A stretch of DNA of 64,000 nucleotides from Halobacillus salinus (GCF_004684905.1 NZ_SRJC01000006.1:62001-126000); one strand, 5' to 3'; numbered from the stretch's first letter, positions 41,406 to 51,041 are shown. Numbers and translations: made by a program. Notes: generated by a model from the sequence alone, not told the origin.

Positions 41406-41804
41406 CTACGCTGCCTGCTTCGGGTTTGATCCGAACCGGTTCTCGGAATCACTTTCCATCACCGTAAAGACGAGCATGACAATTGCCCCGATCAATGGAA
41501 TGAAACTGATTAAGAACCACCATCCACTTCTCCCCGAATCATGGAGCCTTCTGACTGTGACAGCGAGCGTAGGTAGGATCGTTCCTAAATAGTACAGGAG
41601 CATTATATAGAAAAGGATAGTAGGAGGTGCATCCTCCGTGACCAACGGTGAGTTTTCACCGAAGATAAGAGCATCCAGTCCCCCAAGTCCCATAAAGACA
41701 AGGAAATTAATCAGAATATACATCCAATACTCTTTCCTCCTCGCTCGACCGCGGAATACCGCATACTTCTTCAATGCTTTGAGGTACCATTTCATCTCAT
41801 TCAC
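41406..41804 (-). CDS. DUF805 family membrane protein
   Basis: 132 residues with four hydrophobic segments. The start KYAVFRGRARRKEYWMYIL and the TVRRLHDSGRSGWWFLISFI motif near 85 are the DUF805 hallmarks, and the FGSNPKQ tail is also typical. Role unknown in the family. ATG at 41795 is an alternative start. Confidence 0.88.
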   Translation of the reverse strand: MNEMKWYLKALKKYAVFRGRARRKEYWMYILINFLVFMGLGGLDALIFGENSPLVTEDAPPTILFYIMLLYYLGTILPTLAVTVRRLHDSGRSGWWFLISFIPLIGAIVMLVFTVMESDSENRFGSNPKQAA

Positions 41805-42012
41805 TCCTTCCTTTTATAGTTCGTTTACATATTCCACCAAATTACGATTGTTAACCTTTTTATGTAAATAATCTGGATGAATGTGACTATTTGGACTTGA
41901 TCATATTTTAAGGTGCTTGCTTGTAAAAAGAGGATAGTGTGGCTTTTGGGCGAGGTTTGTGAGTTGTGCGCGACTCCTGTAGAGCTGGTTTTTTTCTGTT
42001 GAGAGGGCTTAA

Positions 42013-42313
42013 GTTCGACGTTTTGTGGGGCATGTGGGTTGGGAGGTCGAATTGTTGGTCTGTAGTTGACGTTCTGGAGCGGGTAGAGGAGTGAAATGTC
42101 TTATAGATGGTCTGTAGTTGACGTTTTTGGGGAAAGAGTGTTGCGGAACGTCACATAGAGAAGCTGTAACTTACGTTTTGGTAGGAAGGTAGTAGCAAAA
42201 TGTCATCTAGAAGGTCTGTATGTGACATTTTGGAGAAGGTGGAGGTACAAAACGTCACATAGAATTCCGTGCATCGACGTTTGGAACAAAAAAGAGATGC
42301 AGAACGTCGAATT
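42013..42313. repeat. Tandem array of six hairpins with a 52-bp period
   Basis: The conserved GAC of the left arm TTGACGTTTTGG begins at 42017, 42068, 42120, 42172, 42224 and 42276, that is 51 bp once and 52 bp four times. Each unit ends with an inverted right arm of the AAAACGTCACATAG type. Paired changes keep the stem in units 1 and 6 (TTCGAC/GTCGAA; TCGACGTT/AACGTCGA) versus TGACGTT/AACGTCA in unit 3. The roughly 20-nt loops are purine-rich on the plus strand. Confidence 0.8.
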
Positions 42314-42434
42314 AGCACATCATTGAAGTTTGATAGGACTCCGATTGCGGTACCGCCCGTAATTCCCTAAATAAATGTACAAGAGTATTTCTCTATTCGC
42401 GGTTTATTAGGTACTAGGTAACCATAAAAAAAAG

Positions 42435-42470
42435 AAACCTTGAATGGCATATAGCCAATCAAGGTTTTTC
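42435..42470 (-). terminator. Terminator of betA
   Basis: Stem AAACCTTGA/TCAAGGTTT with an inner GGC/GCC, flanked by an A-run on the left that gives a T-run on the minus strand. Confidence 0.8.
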
Positions 42471-42519
42471 AAATTTATACTTCTTGATCTTTGGGTAAAA
42501 ATCTCGTACGGATAGATAA

Positions 42520-44214
42520 TTATTTAGATTTTGGCACAGTACCCGCTTCCGCTGGGTGCTCACCGTGACGGTAGTAATCCGCATCGATTGGATCAAGCGG
42601 CTTACGTCCACGGATCAGGTCAGCTGCTTTCTCAGCAAGCATCAATACAGGTGCGTGGATGTTTCCGTTTGTCACGTATGGCATCGCGGATGCATCGACT
42701 ACGCGTAAGTTTTCTAGGCCGTGAACTTTCATTGTTTCTGGGTCGACAACAGACATTGGATCGGATTCAGGTCCCATTTTCGCCGTACAAGACGGGTGAA
42801 GGGCTGTTTCCGCGTCTTCACGTACCCAGTCCAAAATCTCTTCGTCCGTTTGAACAGTTGGTCCTGGAGAAATTTCACCAGCGTTATATTCTTTCATAGC
42901 TGGTTGAGCCATGATTTCACGTGTAACTCGGATCGCTTCGACCCACTCGCGTTTGTCTTGTTCAGTAGATAAATAGTTATACACCATGCTTGGGTGCTCT
43001 TTCGGATCTTTCGACTTGATCTTCAAGGATCCACGAGCATCGGAGTACATTGGTCCGATGTGTACTTGGAAACCGTGATCTGTCGGTGCAACTTGTCCAT
43101 CGTAACGGACCGCTACCGGCAAGAAGTGGAACATCAAGTTCGGGTAGTCCACGTCTTCGTTGGAGCGGACAAATCCGCCACCTTCGAAGTGGTTCGTCGC
43201 AGCTGGACCAGTACGGCCGAGCATCCACTGCAGACCGATCCAAGGCATGCGCCATTTCTTCAAGTTCGGTTGTTCAGAAACTGGTACTGGGCACGCGTGC
43301 TGTACATACACTTCAAGGTGGTCCTGAAGGTTTTCTCCGACACCTGGAAGGTCAGCAACTGGATCGATGCCAAGTGATTTCAAGTGCTTCGCATCACCAA
43401 CACCAGAAAGTTGCAGTAGTTGTGGTGTATTGATCGCGCCACCAGCAAGGATAACTTCTCCTGCTTCTACTTGGTGCATTTTTCCGTTTCGCTTATATGT
43501 CAGTCCTTTTGCTTTCTTACCATCGAAATCGATGTTCGTAACAAAAGCACGTGTCTTGATGGTCAGGTTCTCACGATCTTTGAACGGGTGCAAGTAAGCA
43601 CGGGATGCAGACAGACGCTGACCTTTGTAAACGTGCTTATCAAATGGACCGAATCCTTCTTGGCGGAATCCATTCACGTCTGGTGTACGGTTGTATCCAG
43701 CCTCTACTGCAGAGTCGAAGAACGCTTGGAATAGAGGGTTTGTAGCTGGACCGCGCTCCAGTTTGATCGGACCATCGTGACCACGAAGATCGTCATTTGG
43801 TGATCCAAGTGCATTTTCTAGACGCTTGAAGTAAGGCAGGCAATGCTTCCAATCCCACTTCTCCATACCTTCATCAGAACCCCAACGCTCATAGTCTTTC
43901 GGGTTTCCGCGTTGGTAAATCATACCGTTGATGGAGCTAGATCCACCAAGGACTTTTCCTCGTGCGTGAGAGATACGACGTCCATTCATATGTGGTTCTG
44001 GATCAGAATAATACTGCCAGTCATAAAGGTTCTTACCTGATGGGAACGGCAATGCTGCCGGCATTTGAATAAGTAGATCCCATGCATAGTCACTACGTCC
44101 TGCCTCTAGTATCAGAACGCTTTTCTCGCCATCTTCACTTAGGCGGTTACCGAGCACAGATCCTGCACTTCCGCCTCCAACAATTACGTAATCATACGAT
44201 TCAATCATAGCCAT
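42520..44214 (-). CDS. betA: Choline dehydrogenase (GMC oxidoreductase)
   Basis: 564 residues, normal for BetA. The FAD fold starts at [20 protein letters not shown] (7-26). GMC signature 1 is [19 protein letters not shown] near 87, signature 2 [16 protein letters not shown] near 265, and the catalytic histidine lies in [13 protein letters not shown] near 465. It oxidises choline to betaine aldehyde, which BetB, encoded upstream, converts to glycine betaine. B. subtilis uses the unrelated GbsB for this step, so this is a BetA-type variant of the pathway. Confidence 0.93.
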   Translation of the reverse strand: MAMIESYDYVIVGGGSAGSVLGNRLSEDGEKSVLILEAGRSDYAWDLLIQMPAALPFPSGKNLYDWQYYSDPEPHMNGRRISHARGKVLGGSSSINGMIYQRGNPKDYERWGSDEGMEKWDWKHCLPYFKRLENALGSPNDDLRGHDGPIKLERGPATNPLFQAFFDSAVEAGYNRTPDVNGFRQEGFGPFDKHVYKGQRLSASRAYLHPFKDRENLTIKTRAFVTNIDFDGKKAKGLTYKRNGKMHQVEAGEVILAGGAINTPQLLQLSGVGDAKHLKSLGIDPVADLPGVGENLQDHLEVYVQHACPVPVSEQPNLKKWRMPWIGLQWMLGRTGPAATNHFEGGGFVRSNEDVDYPNLMFHFLPVAVRYDGQVAPTDHGFQVHIGPMYSDARGSLKIKSKDPKEHPSMVYNYLSTEQDKREWVEAIRVTREIMAQPAMKEYNAGEISPGPTVQTDEEILDWVREDAETALHPSCTAKMGPESDPMSVVDPETMKVHGLENLRVVDASAMPYVTNGNIHAPVLMLAEKAADLIRGRKPLDPIDADYYRHGEHPAEAGTVPKSK

Positions 44215-44287
44215 TGTGTATTCCTCCTTGATGTTATGGATGGAGAAGGGACCCCGTGATCCCTCCTATTTATTTAATAAATTCGCT

Positions 44288-45781
44288 TTAGAACCAGTTG
44301 ATCGGCTCTGGTTTAAGGTTTTGGAAAATATGCTTCGTTTCTGTATATTCTTCAATGCCTAGCTTCCCTAGCTCACGTCCGATACCAGACTGTTTGAAAC
44401 CGCCCCACGGTGCGTGCGGGAAGTATAGGTTGAATTCGTTGATCCATACGGTACCCATGCGCATTTTCGCAGCACAGCGTTCTGCTTTGGCGATGTCATT
44501 CGTGAACACGCCACCAGCAAGTCCGTAAATGGAATCATTCGCAAGCTTCACAGCCTCTTCTTCTTTCGTGAATTTCTCTACTGTAATAACTGGACCGAAT
44601 CCTTCATCCTGCACGACGCTCATGTCGGTTGTGCAATCCTTAAAGATTGTCGGTAAGAAGAAGAATCCGTTTTGAAGTTCCGGGTCTTCCGGACGTTTGC
44701 CGCCGATTGCGACTGTTGCGCCCTCTTCGATACCTGCTTGGACATATTTCTCAACTTTCTCCAGGTGCTCTGCAGAGATAAGTGGTCCCATTTGAGTATC
44801 TTCATCAAATCCGTTTCCAAGCTTGAAGTTCTTCACTCGCTCGACAAGCGCTTGAACGAACTCATCATGGATGCTCTCTTCGACAATCAAACGCGTACCA
44901 GCGGAGCAGATTTGACCCGCGTGGAAGAAGACGCCGTTTAACGCCTGATCCACCGCCAGCTCGAAGTCCGCATCAGCAAAGATGACGTTCGGGTTCTTCC
45001 CGCCGAGCTCAAGAGCAAGCTTCTTCACGTTCGTGCTTGCTGTCTGCATAATCTTCTTCCCAGTCTCGATTCCGCCTGTGAAGGAAATCAAGTCGACATC
45101 GTGGCTGCTGGATAGCTCATTACCTACTGTAGCCCCAGCACCGAGCACGAGGTTTGCGACTCCTGCCGGTACACCCGCTTCTTCCATTAATTCGAACACT
45201 TTAATAGTAGTAAGTGGTGTAATTTCACTTGGCTTCATTACTAATGTGTTTCCAGTGGCAAGCGCTGGCGCCAATTTCCAAGACGCTTGTAGGAGAGGGT
45301 AATTCCATGGGGTAATCTGTCCACAAACACCTACTGGTTCGTGCACGACTTTACTGATAGAGTTCGGTACTGGAGAATCGATCAGCTCGCCGCCGTTCTT
45401 ATCAGCAAGTTCTCCATAATAACGAAACACACCAGCGATATCCTCCATATCACCACGGCTTTCTTCTACTGTTTTACCTGTATCTAGTGATTCAAGGTTC
45501 GCTAGCTCTTCTTTATCCCGTTCAATCAGTTCCGCAATCTTCGTAACAATTGCGCCACGCTCCGTTGCCGGGGTGCTCGGCCATTCTCCGTTATCGAAAG
45601 TCTCTCTCGCTGCAGCGATTGCTTCCTTCGCTTCTGTTTCGTCCCCTTCTGGTACGACAGCAATCGTTTCTTGGTTAAATGGATTAATAATCGTACGCGT
45701 ACGCTCCGAGTTCGCGCCTACCCATTTCCCATTAATGTAATGTTGTAAATTTAAATTAAGATCCAATATGCTCAACTCCAT
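44288..45781 (-). CDS. betB: Betaine aldehyde dehydrogenase
   Basis: 497 residues. NAD-dependent aldehyde dehydrogenase with QITPWNYPLLQASWKLAPAL near 160, LELGGKNPNVIFADAD near 262 (catalytic glutamate region) and the catalytic cysteine in FFHAGQICSAGTRL near 293. TTG at 45766 is nine bases after GGAG and may be the true start (491 residues). First gene of the betB-betA operon; its promoter faces that of gbsR. Confidence 0.93.
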   Translation of the reverse strand: MELSILDLNLNLQHYINGKWVGANSERTRTIINPFNQETIAVVPEGDETEAKEAIAAARETFDNGEWPSTPATERGAIVTKIAELIERDKEELANLESLDTGKTVEESRGDMEDIAGVFRYYGELADKNGGELIDSPVPNSISKVVHEPVGVCGQITPWNYPLLQASWKLAPALATGNTLVMKPSEITPLTTIKVFELMEEAGVPAGVANLVLGAGATVGNELSSSHDVDLISFTGGIETGKKIMQTASTNVKKLALELGGKNPNVIFADADFELAVDQALNGVFFHAGQICSAGTRLIVEESIHDEFVQALVERVKNFKLGNGFDEDTQMGPLISAEHLEKVEKYVQAGIEEGATVAIGGKRPEDPELQNGFFFLPTIFKDCTTDMSVVQDEGFGPVITVEKFTKEEEAVKLANDSIYGLAGGVFTNDIAKAERCAAKMRMGTVWINEFNLYFPHAPWGGFKQSGIGRELGKLGIEEYTETKHIFQNLKPEPINWF

Positions 45782-45826
45782 TTCCGAAGTAGATTAAGTT
45801 TATTAAGAATTTATTTAACGATTAAA

Positions 45827-45855
45827 ACACTATCATGTCTTCCCGAGGTTGTCAA
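45827..45855 (-). promoter_or_regulatory. Promoter of betB-betA with a candidate GbsR box
   Basis: Minus-strand TTGACA (45850-45855), 17-bp spacer, TAGTGT (45827-45832). ACTATCAT (45829-45836) overlaps the -10 box and its exact inverted copy ATGATAGT occurs at 45909-45916. Confidence 0.6.
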
Positions 45856-45960
45856 AAAGGAAAAGCAAGAAAAAATATTCAATAAACGACCAAACAGCTA
45901 TAAGTCTTATGATAGTTGAACTTACACACCGATCCCCTCCTTAAAATATCAAAGAGTGGT

Positions 45961-45988
45961 TTGACATTTTCTCTGAACACGTTAACAT
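45961..45988 (+). promoter_or_regulatory. Promoter of gbsR
   Basis: TTGACA (45961-45966), 16-bp spacer, TAACAT (45983-45988), 67 bp before the start codon. Confidence 0.6.
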
Positions 45989-46054
45989 GATATCCGTAAA
46001 GAAAATTTGATAAATATTTAACAGGCTTTACTTTTGGATTGAAGGAGCGACCTA

Positions 46055-46606
46055 ATGAGTGAATCTAAAGAAACACCAAAACTCAAAATAGAAGAAGCAA
46101 AAGATAAAGTGATCGGCGCAATTGCAGAGACGATGGATTTATACGGGGTCACCCCGGCCGCTGCAAACTTGTATGCGACGATGTACTTTGAAGAACAGAT
46201 GACGCTTGACGAAATGCGTGAGGAACTCGGCATGAGTAAACCGAGCATGAGCACGAGCGTCCGCAGGCTCCAGGACATCGAAATGGTCAAGAAAACCTTC
46301 ACCCGCGGCTCGAGAAAGCACACGTACGCCGCAGAGAAAGATTTCTTCCGTTCCTTCATGGCGTTCTACTGCCAAATGTGGGATCGCGAAACAAAAATGA
46401 ACCTGGAAGCCATTAACGAAGCCCAAGAGAATTTCATAGATGTCATGAAAGACTCCGGCAGCACGCCGGATATTATGGCAGAAGCTAAGAAATATTACGA
46501 TCAACTGGAAGAGTCGAAAGCCTACTATCATTGGTTGGAAGACTTGGTGGCTAGCATCAGAAGTGGGGAAATCTTTGAATTTCTTCCTAAAGATAAGAAA
46601 GAATAA
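46055..46606 (+). CDS. gbsR: GbsR-type repressor of the choline/betaine genes
   Basis: 183 residues, MarR-like winged helix (MDLYGVTPAAANLYATMYF, then EELGMSKPSMSTSVRRLQDI, about 28-85). Divergent from betB-betA as GbsR is from gbsAB in B. subtilis, where it represses choline uptake and oxidation until choline is present. The C-terminal half contains HWLEDLVASIRSGEIFEFLP. GAAGGAG precedes ATG 46055. Paralogue of the regulator at 24375. Confidence 0.9.
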   Translation: MSESKETPKLKIEEAKDKVIGAIAETMDLYGVTPAAANLYATMYFEEQMTLDEMREELGMSKPSMSTSVRRLQDIEMVKKTFTRGSRKHTYAAEKDFFRSFMAFYCQMWDRETKMNLEAINEAQENFIDVMKDSGSTPDIMAEAKKYYDQLEESKAYYHWLEDLVASIRSGEIFEFLPKDKKE

Positions 46607-46769
46607 AGCCAAAGAACGTGGATCTTGGAAACATCAGATTCCGTCATTCCACAAATAAGGGAAAAGGTGTTCCATGGCTGTCTAGTTATGGAATACCCTA
46701 TTCCAACACATCCCACTCTTACATGTACAAGAGAGGGCTTCGTTTCGACTTTTTGTTAAGAAAATTTTT

Positions 46770-46794
46770 AATACATTTAATTTTTAAGTGTATT
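46770..46794. promoter_or_regulatory. AT-rich inverted repeat upstream of the second binding protein
   Basis: AATACATTTAA/TTAAGTGTATT, one mismatch, 3-nt spacer, 40 bp before the start codon. A candidate operator; function inferred from position only. Confidence 0.4.
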
Positions 46795-46833
46795 TAAAAA
46801 TATATAAAAAATTACAAGGAGGAGTTTTTCACC

Positions 46834-47733
46834 ATGAACAAGTGGAAGAAAGTACTTAGTCTAGCGTCCATCATTCTATTGATGGCAGTACTCGCAGCAT
46901 GCGGAAACAGCAATGAAGAGGCAGATAATGAGTCATCCGACGCCGCTTCAGAGGAGAAGAACCAAGAGGTGACGATCGGCCAGATCAACTGGGCTGAAAA
47001 CATCGCCGTTACGAATATGTGGAAAGTTATCCTGGAAGACAAAGGCTACAGCGTCAAATTGAACAACCTGAACATGGGTAGTACAATGAAAGCCCTAGAA
47101 GCGGGCGATCTTGATGCCAGCTTAGAAATCTGGCTGCCAGTCCAAGATGCCAACTACCTGAAAGAATACAAAGACAGCGTTAACTTCTCAGACGCGACAT
47201 GGTATGACAACGCTAAAGTAGGACTAGTTGTTCCGGAATACGTAGAAGAAGTGAACAGCATCGAAGACCTGAACGAACACAAAGATATGTTCAATAGTGA
47301 AATCGTCGGCTTCGACCCAGGTGCAGGTACAATGGAAGTAACCGAAACAATGATGGAAGACTACGGCCTAGAATACGAACTACTATCAAGCTCCGAACCA
47401 GCAATGCTTGCAGAGATCGGAAATGCCGTAGAAAGTGAAGAACCAATTGTTGCCCCACTTTGGAGCCCACACTGGGTATTCTCCAAATACGACCTGAAGT
47501 TCCTCGAAGATCCCCAAAACACATTCGGCGGCGTTGAAAAAATCCACCACGCTACTCGCCAAGGGTTTGCAGATGAGTATCCAGAAATCAGTGAATGGTT
47601 CAAGAACTGGAAGATGGATGACAAGCAAATCGGTGAGTTGATCGAATATGTAGAGAATAGTGAAGAACCAATCGATGGCGCGAAGAAATGGGTCGAAGAA
47701 AACCAAGACCTCATCGATGAATGGGTTAAGTAA
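46834..47733 (+). CDS. Glycine betaine/choline-type binding lipoprotein (ProX-like order)
   Basis: 299 residues. Lipoprotein signal ends MAVLAACGN (Cys near 22). The domain starts VTIGQINWAENIAVTNMWKV and includes LEIWLPVQDANYLKEY, VGFDPGAGTMEVTE near 152 and PLWSPHWVFSKYDLKFLEDP near 208. This is the unpermuted order compared with the OpuAC-type protein at 23097, though both share the WSPHxxFxKYDLKxLEDP block. AAGGAGGAG precedes the start. No ATPase or permease gene adjoins it. Confidence 0.88.
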   Translation: MNKWKKVLSLASIILLMAVLAACGNSNEEADNESSDAASEEKNQEVTIGQINWAENIAVTNMWKVILEDKGYSVKLNNLNMGSTMKALEAGDLDASLEIWLPVQDANYLKEYKDSVNFSDATWYDNAKVGLVVPEYVEEVNSIEDLNEHKDMFNSEIVGFDPGAGTMEVTETMMEDYGLEYELLSSSEPAMLAEIGNAVESEEPIVAPLWSPHWVFSKYDLKFLEDPQNTFGGVEKIHHATRQGFADEYPEISEWFKNWKMDDKQIGELIEYVENSEEPIDGAKKWVEENQDLIDEWVK

Positions 47734-47750
47734 TAGAAGAAACACAGACG

Positions 47751-47787
47751 TTGGTCTCCTGCCTGGTGCAGGGGGCCAACTTTTTTT
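47751..47787 (+). terminator. Terminator after the second binding protein
   Basis: Stem TTGGTCTCCTGC/GCAGGGGGCCAA with a small loop followed by T7. Confidence 0.85.
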
Positions 47788-47893
47788 AAAAGGCTACTTC
47801 CATCTATACTTTCAAAATAAATTCAAAGGAAAAAGTTTGAAAATACTTGATTGAGGAAAGTGTTCAGGGTACGCACTAGTAAGGAGAATCATG

Positions 47894-48061
47894 ATGAATA
47901 CGTTACAAGAGCTAGAAAGAAAAACGGAGCAAATAAGAGAGAAGATGTATGAAGCCTATTATAACTCTTACGACTACTCGGAAATCGTGGAGATCTCACA
48001 GGAGCTGGATAATCTGTTGAACCAGTTAGATGAAATGAAGAATCGTAGGGATGAGTCGTAA
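47894..48061 (+). CDS. Spo0E-like aspartyl-phosphate phosphatase, 55 residues
   Basis: Start ATG 47894 has AAGGAG seven bases upstream (an adjacent ATG at 47891 is possible). The helical sequence LERKTEQIREKMYEAYY...EIVEISQELDNLLNQL contains the Spo0E-family motif SQELD with the family's hydrophobic spacing. These small proteins dephosphorylate Spo0A-P and delay sporulation. Not part of an obvious operon. Confidence 0.82.
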   Translation: MNTLQELERKTEQIREKMYEAYYNSYDYSEIVEISQELDNLLNQLDEMKNRRDES

Positions 48062-48108
48062 TCAAAAAATCAGAGAAAATGATTACATAAGTAGTGAACA
48101 TCCAACTA

Positions 48109-48151
48109 AATAAGCTTCCTCTTCATTATTGTGAAGAGGAAGCTTATTTTT
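48109..48151. terminator. Bidirectional terminator between spo0E-like gene and cadA
   Basis: Long stem AAATAAGCTTCCTCTTC/GAAGAGGAAGCTTATTT with a short loop; strong in both directions. Confidence 0.92.
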
Positions 48152-50642
48152 ATTGCTGTTTCATTAGTCGCATGCTATTTAAAATAACGACCAGCGCCGC
48201 TCCAGTATCACTGATTACAGCCATCCAAAGGGTAAGGAACCCTGGGAAAATGAGTAACAAAGCTGCCACTTTCGTAAGCAAAGAAAACCAAACGTTTTGT
48301 TTGATGATATTCAGTGCTTTACGACTTAGTCGGATCGTGTGAGGGAGTTTCTCTAAGTTATCGGCCATGAGCACGATATCCGCTGTCTCCATAGCCGTAT
48401 CCGTTCCAGCTCCCCCCATCGCAATGCCTAAATCAGCTGTTGCCAGTGCAGGAGCATCATTGATGCCGTCCCCGACCATCGCTACTTGTTTCCCTTCTCT
48501 CTGTAGGGTCTTCACTGCCTCCACTTTATCTTCAGGAAGCAACTCTGCAAAATAACGATCGACCCCTGCTTCAGCAGAAACCTTTTTTGCAGTCCCATCA
48601 TTATCTCCTGTCAGCATGACCATTTCTTTAAGTCCTACAGCTTTCAACGATTGAATCGATTGGACCGTAATGTCCCGTATCGTATCTGCTACAGAAAGGA
48701 GACCAAGCACTTCTTGTCGAGTACCAACAAGAATTAACGTGTGACCACTCTCTTGAAGGAGCTTGATGTCTTCTTGCCAATCATCCATTGCAACGTCCAT
48801 TTCATCAAACAGTTTAGGGTTTCCGGCGAAATACTGGATACCACTGATGGAAGCTGTTGCACCTTTACCAGGTAGAGCTGCAAAATCCTCTCCAGCTTGA
48901 GGTGCAATTTCACGCTCTTCTGCATAAGAGGTCACTGCCAGTGCAATAGGATGAGTCGAATGCTCTTCAATCGTACGAGCTATAGAAATCAGCTTACCTG
49001 CATCATATTGCTTCGCCTTCACTTGACTCACTCTCGGCTTTCCTTCCGTCAATGTCCCGGTCTTGTCAAAAGCAATAGCCTGAATGACGCCAGCTTTCTC
49101 TAAGAACGTTCCCCCTTTGATCAACACACCATGCTTCGCGGCATTACCAATTGCGGAAACAATAGCAACGGGAGTGGAAATCACCAGGGCACATGGACAT
49201 GCAACGACTAATAACGCGAGCCCCTTATACAGCCACTCGCCCCATGAACCAAAACCAACCAATGGAGGAGCAATCATAACAAGAAGGGCGAGGGAGAATA
49301 CGATCGGAGTATATACATTCGCAAACCGATCGACAAAAGCCTGTGTCGGTGCCTTCTTTTCTTGTGCCTCTTCTACAAGGTGGATAATCTTTGCAATGGT
49401 CGTATCCTTGACCACCTTCGTCACCTTCACTTCTAGAGAGCCACTTTCGTTCACTGTTCCAGCATATACGGAATCACCTGATTGTTTATCTACAGGTAAC
49501 GACTCCCCGGTAATAGGAGCCTGGTTCACACTAGACGTTCCGTTTACAACGTCGCCGTCTAACGGAATCTTCTCTCCTGGTTTGACGAGCATAATCTCGC
49601 CCACCGATACTTTTTCTACTACTTTTCGAACTTGCTGGCCATTCTCTATAAGCGTCGCTTCTTTAGGTGTTAAATTGATCAGACTGCGGATGGAATCCCG
49701 CGTCCGTTCAATCGAGCGATTCTGCAAACTATTACCTAGCGCAAACAGCCAGACGACCATTGCTCCTTCAAACCACTCCCCGATCAATGCCGCACCAATC
49801 GCAGCAGAAGCCATCAACACATTCATATCGAGCGACCGGCTTTTCACCGCGTAAAAAGCACTCCGGGCGGGCTTCCAACCTCCTACGATGATTGAGATTG
49901 CATAAAATGCAGTCACCACCGCTAATGGCAACGCGGTAAAGGACACTAAGAAACCTATAGCAAGCAGGACACCTGAAATCGTAGTTGCCGAGAAAACAAA
50001 GGGCCTGGTAGAAGGCTCTTGCATATTCTCCGTATTCTCAACAGATGCACCGAACCCCGCTCTTCCGACTTCTTTAATAATTTCTTTAGAGTCAGTCACA
50101 TGCTCCACTTGCATTTTACCAGTAGAGAAATTAACACGGACTTCCTTCACCTTCGGGTTCTTTCGGAGATGCTTTTCAATCGTTGAGGCACAAGAACCAC
50201 AATCCATTCCTTCTATACGGTACGTCTCATGGCCTTCCGGAGCCTGTAATGACTCCGCTTCGAAGCCTAGCTTCTTCACCTGACTCGGAACCTGATTGTG
50301 TGCTTCAGAACTGCCGGTCGACACAGTCATCTTCCCGGTTCCATAATGGACTTTCACGGATTCTATTCCTTCTGTCTTCAGCAATCCTTTCTCGATTGTT
50401 GCGGCACAAGAAGGACAATCCATACCATGAATCTTAAACTCGACTGTTTCCGCCCCGCTTTGTTTAACCGAAGATTCACAACAACTAGAGGAAGGCATTA
50501 CCGGTTCCTCCGTACTACAACAGGATTGATTATTGGTAGGTGAGGAATCCGTCGAGCAACAGGAAGAGCTCACCGTTTCAACTTTCTCCTCGCCTGCACA
50601 ACATGACGTCCCAGCCAAGTTCTGTTTATCTGCTTCTTTCAC
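48150..50642 (-). CDS. cadA: Cadmium/zinc-exporting P1B-type ATPase
   Basis: 830 residues, longer than usual because of its N-terminus. Residues 1-56 carry four Ser-Cys-Cys repeats (CC at 14, 28, 41 and 54). Two HMA domains follow, each with a metal motif: GMDCPSCAATIEK near 73 and GMDCGSCASTIEK near 147. The core has TGES, the CPC metal site in VVACPCALVISTP, DKTGTLTEG with the phosphorylated aspartate and GDGINDAPALA. CPC plus the pairing with a CadC-like repressor indicate divalent soft metals (Cd, Zn, Pb). 13 bp downstream of cadC in the same operon. Confidence 0.93.
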   Translation of the reverse strand: MKEADKQNLAGTSCCAGEEKVETVSSSCCSTDSSPTNNQSCCSTEEPVMPSSSCCESSVKQSGAETVEFKIHGMDCPSCAATIEKGLLKTEGIESVKVHYGTGKMTVSTGSSEAHNQVPSQVKKLGFEAESLQAPEGHETYRIEGMDCGSCASTIEKHLRKNPKVKEVRVNFSTGKMQVEHVTDSKEIIKEVGRAGFGASVENTENMQEPSTRPFVFSATTISGVLLAIGFLVSFTALPLAVVTAFYAISIIVGGWKPARSAFYAVKSRSLDMNVLMASAAIGAALIGEWFEGAMVVWLFALGNSLQNRSIERTRDSIRSLINLTPKEATLIENGQQVRKVVEKVSVGEIMLVKPGEKIPLDGDVVNGTSSVNQAPITGESLPVDKQSGDSVYAGTVNESGSLEVKVTKVVKDTTIAKIIHLVEEAQEKKAPTQAFVDRFANVYTPIVFSLALLVMIAPPLVGFGSWGEWLYKGLALLVVACPCALVISTPVAIVSAIGNAAKHGVLIKGGTFLEKAGVIQAIAFDKTGTLTEGKPRVSQVKAKQYDAGKLISIARTIEEHSTHPIALAVTSYAEEREIAPQAGEDFAALPGKGATASISGIQYFAGNPKLFDEMDVAMDDWQEDIKLLQESGHTLILVGTRQEVLGLLSVADTIRDITVQSIQSLKAVGLKEMVMLTGDNDGTAKKVSAEAGVDRYFAELLPEDKVEAVKTLQREGKQVAMVGDGINDAPALATADLGIAMGGAGTDTAMETADIVLMADNLEKLPHTIRLSRKALNIIKQNVWFSLLTKVAALLLIFPGFLTLWMAVISDTGAALVVILNSMRLMKQQ

Positions 50643-50655
50643 GGTACTCCCTCCT

Positions 50656-51030
50656 TCACTGACTCTTTTGTGTATGAAGGAGAGCCGTCGAGATCAGTTG
50701 ATGGACATAATCATCTGCTAATGAATAAAAGACCAGCTTCCCTTCTTTACGATACTTCGCCAATTTCATATTCCTCAACAACCTTAAATGGTGGGACGCC
50801 GTAGCCGTCGTCGATCCGATAATGTTCGCCACGTCACACACACAAAGCTCAACCTCCAGCGTAAGTGCATACGCAATTTTCATTCTCGTGGCATCCGAGA
50901 GCGCTTTGAACACAAGCTCCACGCCTTCTACTCTATCTATCTGAGGTTGCACCCGCTCGACCAGTTCCTCATCGTAACAAAACGTATCGCATGTATCTTT
51001 TACAACCTTCTTCTCTAATTCTTTCGGCAT
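50656..51030 (-). CDS. cadC: ArsR/SmtB family metal-responsive repressor, CadC type
   Basis: 124 residues. Winged helix with ELCVCDVANIIGSTTATASH (about 60-79); the C-x-C in ELCVC is the metal-binding alpha3N site together with the N-terminal cysteines (DTCDTFC, near 14-18), exactly the CadC arrangement for Cd/Pb/Zn. DDYVHQLISTALLH near 106 may form the second, C-terminal zinc site. It represses its own operon with cadA through the paired operators at 51042 and 51101. Confidence 0.92.
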   Translation of the reverse strand: MPKELEKKVVKDTCDTFCYDEELVERVQPQIDRVEGVELVFKALSDATRMKIAYALTLEVELCVCDVANIIGSTTATASHHLRLLRNMKLAKYRKEGKLVFYSLADDYVHQLISTALLHTQKSQ

Positions 51031-51041
51031 ATCCGCACCTC

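Larger units (their letters stand above)
41805..42519. other. 715-bp non-coding region with a hairpin array
   Basis: No gene on either strand. It contains the 52-bp-period hairpin array (42013-42313), and the betA terminator. About 100 bp on either side of the array show nothing recognisable. Confidence 0.7.

Noticed and set aside
42013-42313. CRISPR array
   Set aside because: The repeated part is a variable inverted stem, not a conserved direct repeat with constant-length unique spacers, and no cas gene is near.
49084-49854. 256-codon plus-strand ORF
   Set aside because: Antisense to the cadA core; Ser/Thr/Pro-rich shadow.
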